Origin: Ramlibacter cellulosilyticus | GTDB taxonomy: Bacteria > Pseudomonadota > Gammaproteobacteria > Burkholderiales > Burkholderiaceae_C | Assembly (NCBI RefSeq): GCF_014297465.1 | Contig: NZ_JACORT010000001.1 | Coordinates: 930,001-994,000 of the forward strand | Direction: 5' to 3' | DNA: 64,000 bases | Shown: positions 63,183 through 64,000 of the stretch, piece after piece | How positions within the stretch are numbered: the first letter of the stretch is position 1 | Layout: each line of letters begins with the position of its first letter | The notes under the pieces: generated by a model | Database searches by the model: none | Told to the model about the DNA's origin: nothing | What the model saw: the letters and a program-made list of their open reading frames with translations, nothing else | Program-made: the position numbers and the translations under genes

Positions 63183-63533
63183 TCAGGAACGTCCGCCGCC
63201 GAAGCCGTCGTTGCCGTAGCCGACGCCCGCGCGATGGCTGGCCTTGAAACCCTGCGCGCCGTATCCGCCGGAACCACGGCCTTCTTCACGCGGACGCGCG
63301 AGGTTCACGGTGATCGAGCGCCCGTCCACGGACCTTCCGTGCAGCCCCTTGATCGCAGCCTGGGCCTCTTCGGCCGACGGCATTTCGACGAAGCCGAACC
63401 CCTTGGAGCGGCCGGTTTCGCGATCCATCACGAGCTTGGCGGAGGAAACCCCGCCGAACTCGGCGAAGTTGCTTTCCAGGATGGAATCGGTGACGGAGTA
63501 GGGCAGGTTGCCCACGTAGATCTTGCTGGTCAT
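63183..63533 (-). CDS. Small RRM RNA-binding protein
   Basis: This 116-residue single-RRM protein starts at ATG 63533 (MTSKIYVGNLPYSVTD). RNP-2 is IYVGNL and RNP-1 is KGFGFVEM, with a Gly-rich tail (GRGSGGYGAQGFKASHRAGVGYGNDGFGGGRS). Such glycine-rich RRM proteins are often cold-induced. A second RRM gene lies upstream on the same strand, 31 bp away, so the pair probably forms one unit ending at the terminator. Confidence 0.9.
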   Translation of the reverse strand: MTSKIYVGNLPYSVTDSILESNFAEFGGVSSAKLVMDRETGRSKGFGFVEMPSAEEAQAAIKGLHGRSVDGRSITVNLARPREEGRGSGGYGAQGFKASHRAGVGYGNDGFGGGRS

Positions 63534-63564
63534 GCGAGAGCCTTTCCTTGATGGGATGCGCGAA

Positions 63565-63849
63565 TCAGTAGCGGTTGCCGCCCGCACGGGGAGCGCGCGG
63601 CTCCATCGGCTTGGCGACGTTCACGACCATGTCGCGGCCGCCCAGGTCCCGGCCATGCAGGGCGGTGATGGCGGCGCTGGCCTCCGCGGCGGTGGCCATC
63701 TCGACGAAGCCGAAGCCCTTGGAGCGGCCGCTGTCGCGGTCCGTGATGACCTTGGCGCTGTTGACGGACCCGAACTCGGCGAAAGCGCGCTGCATGTCGT
63801 CGTCGCTGAAGGTGTAGGGCAGGTTGCCCACGAAGAGTTTGTTTTCCAT
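63565..63849 (-). CDS. Small RRM RNA-binding protein
   Basis: This 94-residue single-RRM protein (MENKLFVGNLPYTFSDDDMQRAFAEFGSVNSAKVITDRDSGRSKGFGFVEMATAAEAS...) has RNP-2 LFVGNL and RNP-1 KGFGFVEM and a short basic tail. It leads the two-gene RRM unit. The 151 bp to the window edge hold its promoter region, in which no clear promoter could be assigned. Confidence 0.9.
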   Translation of the reverse strand: MENKLFVGNLPYTFSDDDMQRAFAEFGSVNSAKVITDRDSGRSKGFGFVEMATAAEASAAITALHGRDLGGRDMVVNVAKPMEPRAPRAGGNRY

Positions 63850-64000
63850 GAATGTCCTCATGAGGAAGGTGCCGCGCGGCAACATGCCGTGCGGTGCACA
63901 ACGCCAGAGAACATCGACGGGGGATTCAGACAACGACGCGGCGGGTGCAAGTCCGCCGGAGGGAGAAAGTAAACCTTGAAGAGCGACGATCTGTTGAACG

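Overview
This high-GC, densely coded window most resembles a chromosome of a Burkholderiales betaproteobacterium, probably Comamonadaceae and close to Ramlibacter or Variovorax. That placement is an inference from several signs: Bug-type (tripartite tricarboxylate) binding proteins, TRAP transporters, a MobA-like 3-hydroxybenzoate hydroxylase, paired small RRM proteins, and a complete bacterial tetrahydromethanopterin (H4MPT)/methylofuran gene island. No tRNA, rRNA, CRISPR array, prophage or insertion sequence was seen.

Bases 1-17026 form the H4MPT C1-transfer island. A leftward operon runs folB, mptG (beta-RFAP synthase), mtdB, an ATP-grasp gene and mch, with mch cut by the window edge. Diverging from it is a sigma-54 activator of the AcoR type, followed by dmrB, a dihydropteroate-synthase-like gene, a DUF447 gene and mfnB. 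A second leftward block (mfnD-, mfnF- and mfnE-like) meets this one tail to tail. A rightward block carries a HisA-like gene and fhcB-fhcA-fhcD-fhcC. Together they supply dihydroneopterin aldolase, H4MPT and methylofuran assembly steps, and most formaldehyde-to-formate enzymes; fae is not in the window. Two sigma-54 type -24/-12 promoters, before folB and before fhcB, each lie downstream of a shared 18-bp box (15 of 18 bases identical). This suggests that the activator inside the island controls it.

Bases 17100-31100 are mostly housekeeping or uncharacterised genes: a HExxH protein, a pentapeptide-repeat protein, a 127-bp inverted repeat, an ABC exporter, an HPt protein, infA, a transglutaminase, mobA with an operator-like dyad, a PAS histidine kinase, a PEBP protein, a VOC protein, an RsuA-family protein lacking its catalytic motif, arfB and a fasciclin protein. 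Bases 31100-43434 hold a MerR/B12-type regulator with tandem operators, a methyltransferase, a LysR regulator with a perfect dyad, a dehalogenase, an M16 peptidase, dbpA, a response regulator, a CoA-transferase plus Bug protein, a LuxR regulator and two secreted proteins.

Bases 43779-56040 contain an MFS carrier, TPR proteins, a lipoprotein/NlpC-P60-like three-gene set, a lipoprotein amidase, a cyclase-family hydrolase with a TRAP transporter, and an alpha/beta hydrolase. Bases 56067-62556 look like a catabolic cluster: a LysR regulator, PrpF-type isomerase, Bug receptor, MaoC-type hydratase, CoA-transferase and fumarase-superfamily lyase. It shows two sequence anomalies: the prpF frame has no stop before the Bug gene, and the CoA-transferase frame is broken by an apparent 2-bp insertion. 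The right end holds a secreted calcium-motif protein and two RRM proteins with a clear intrinsic terminator.
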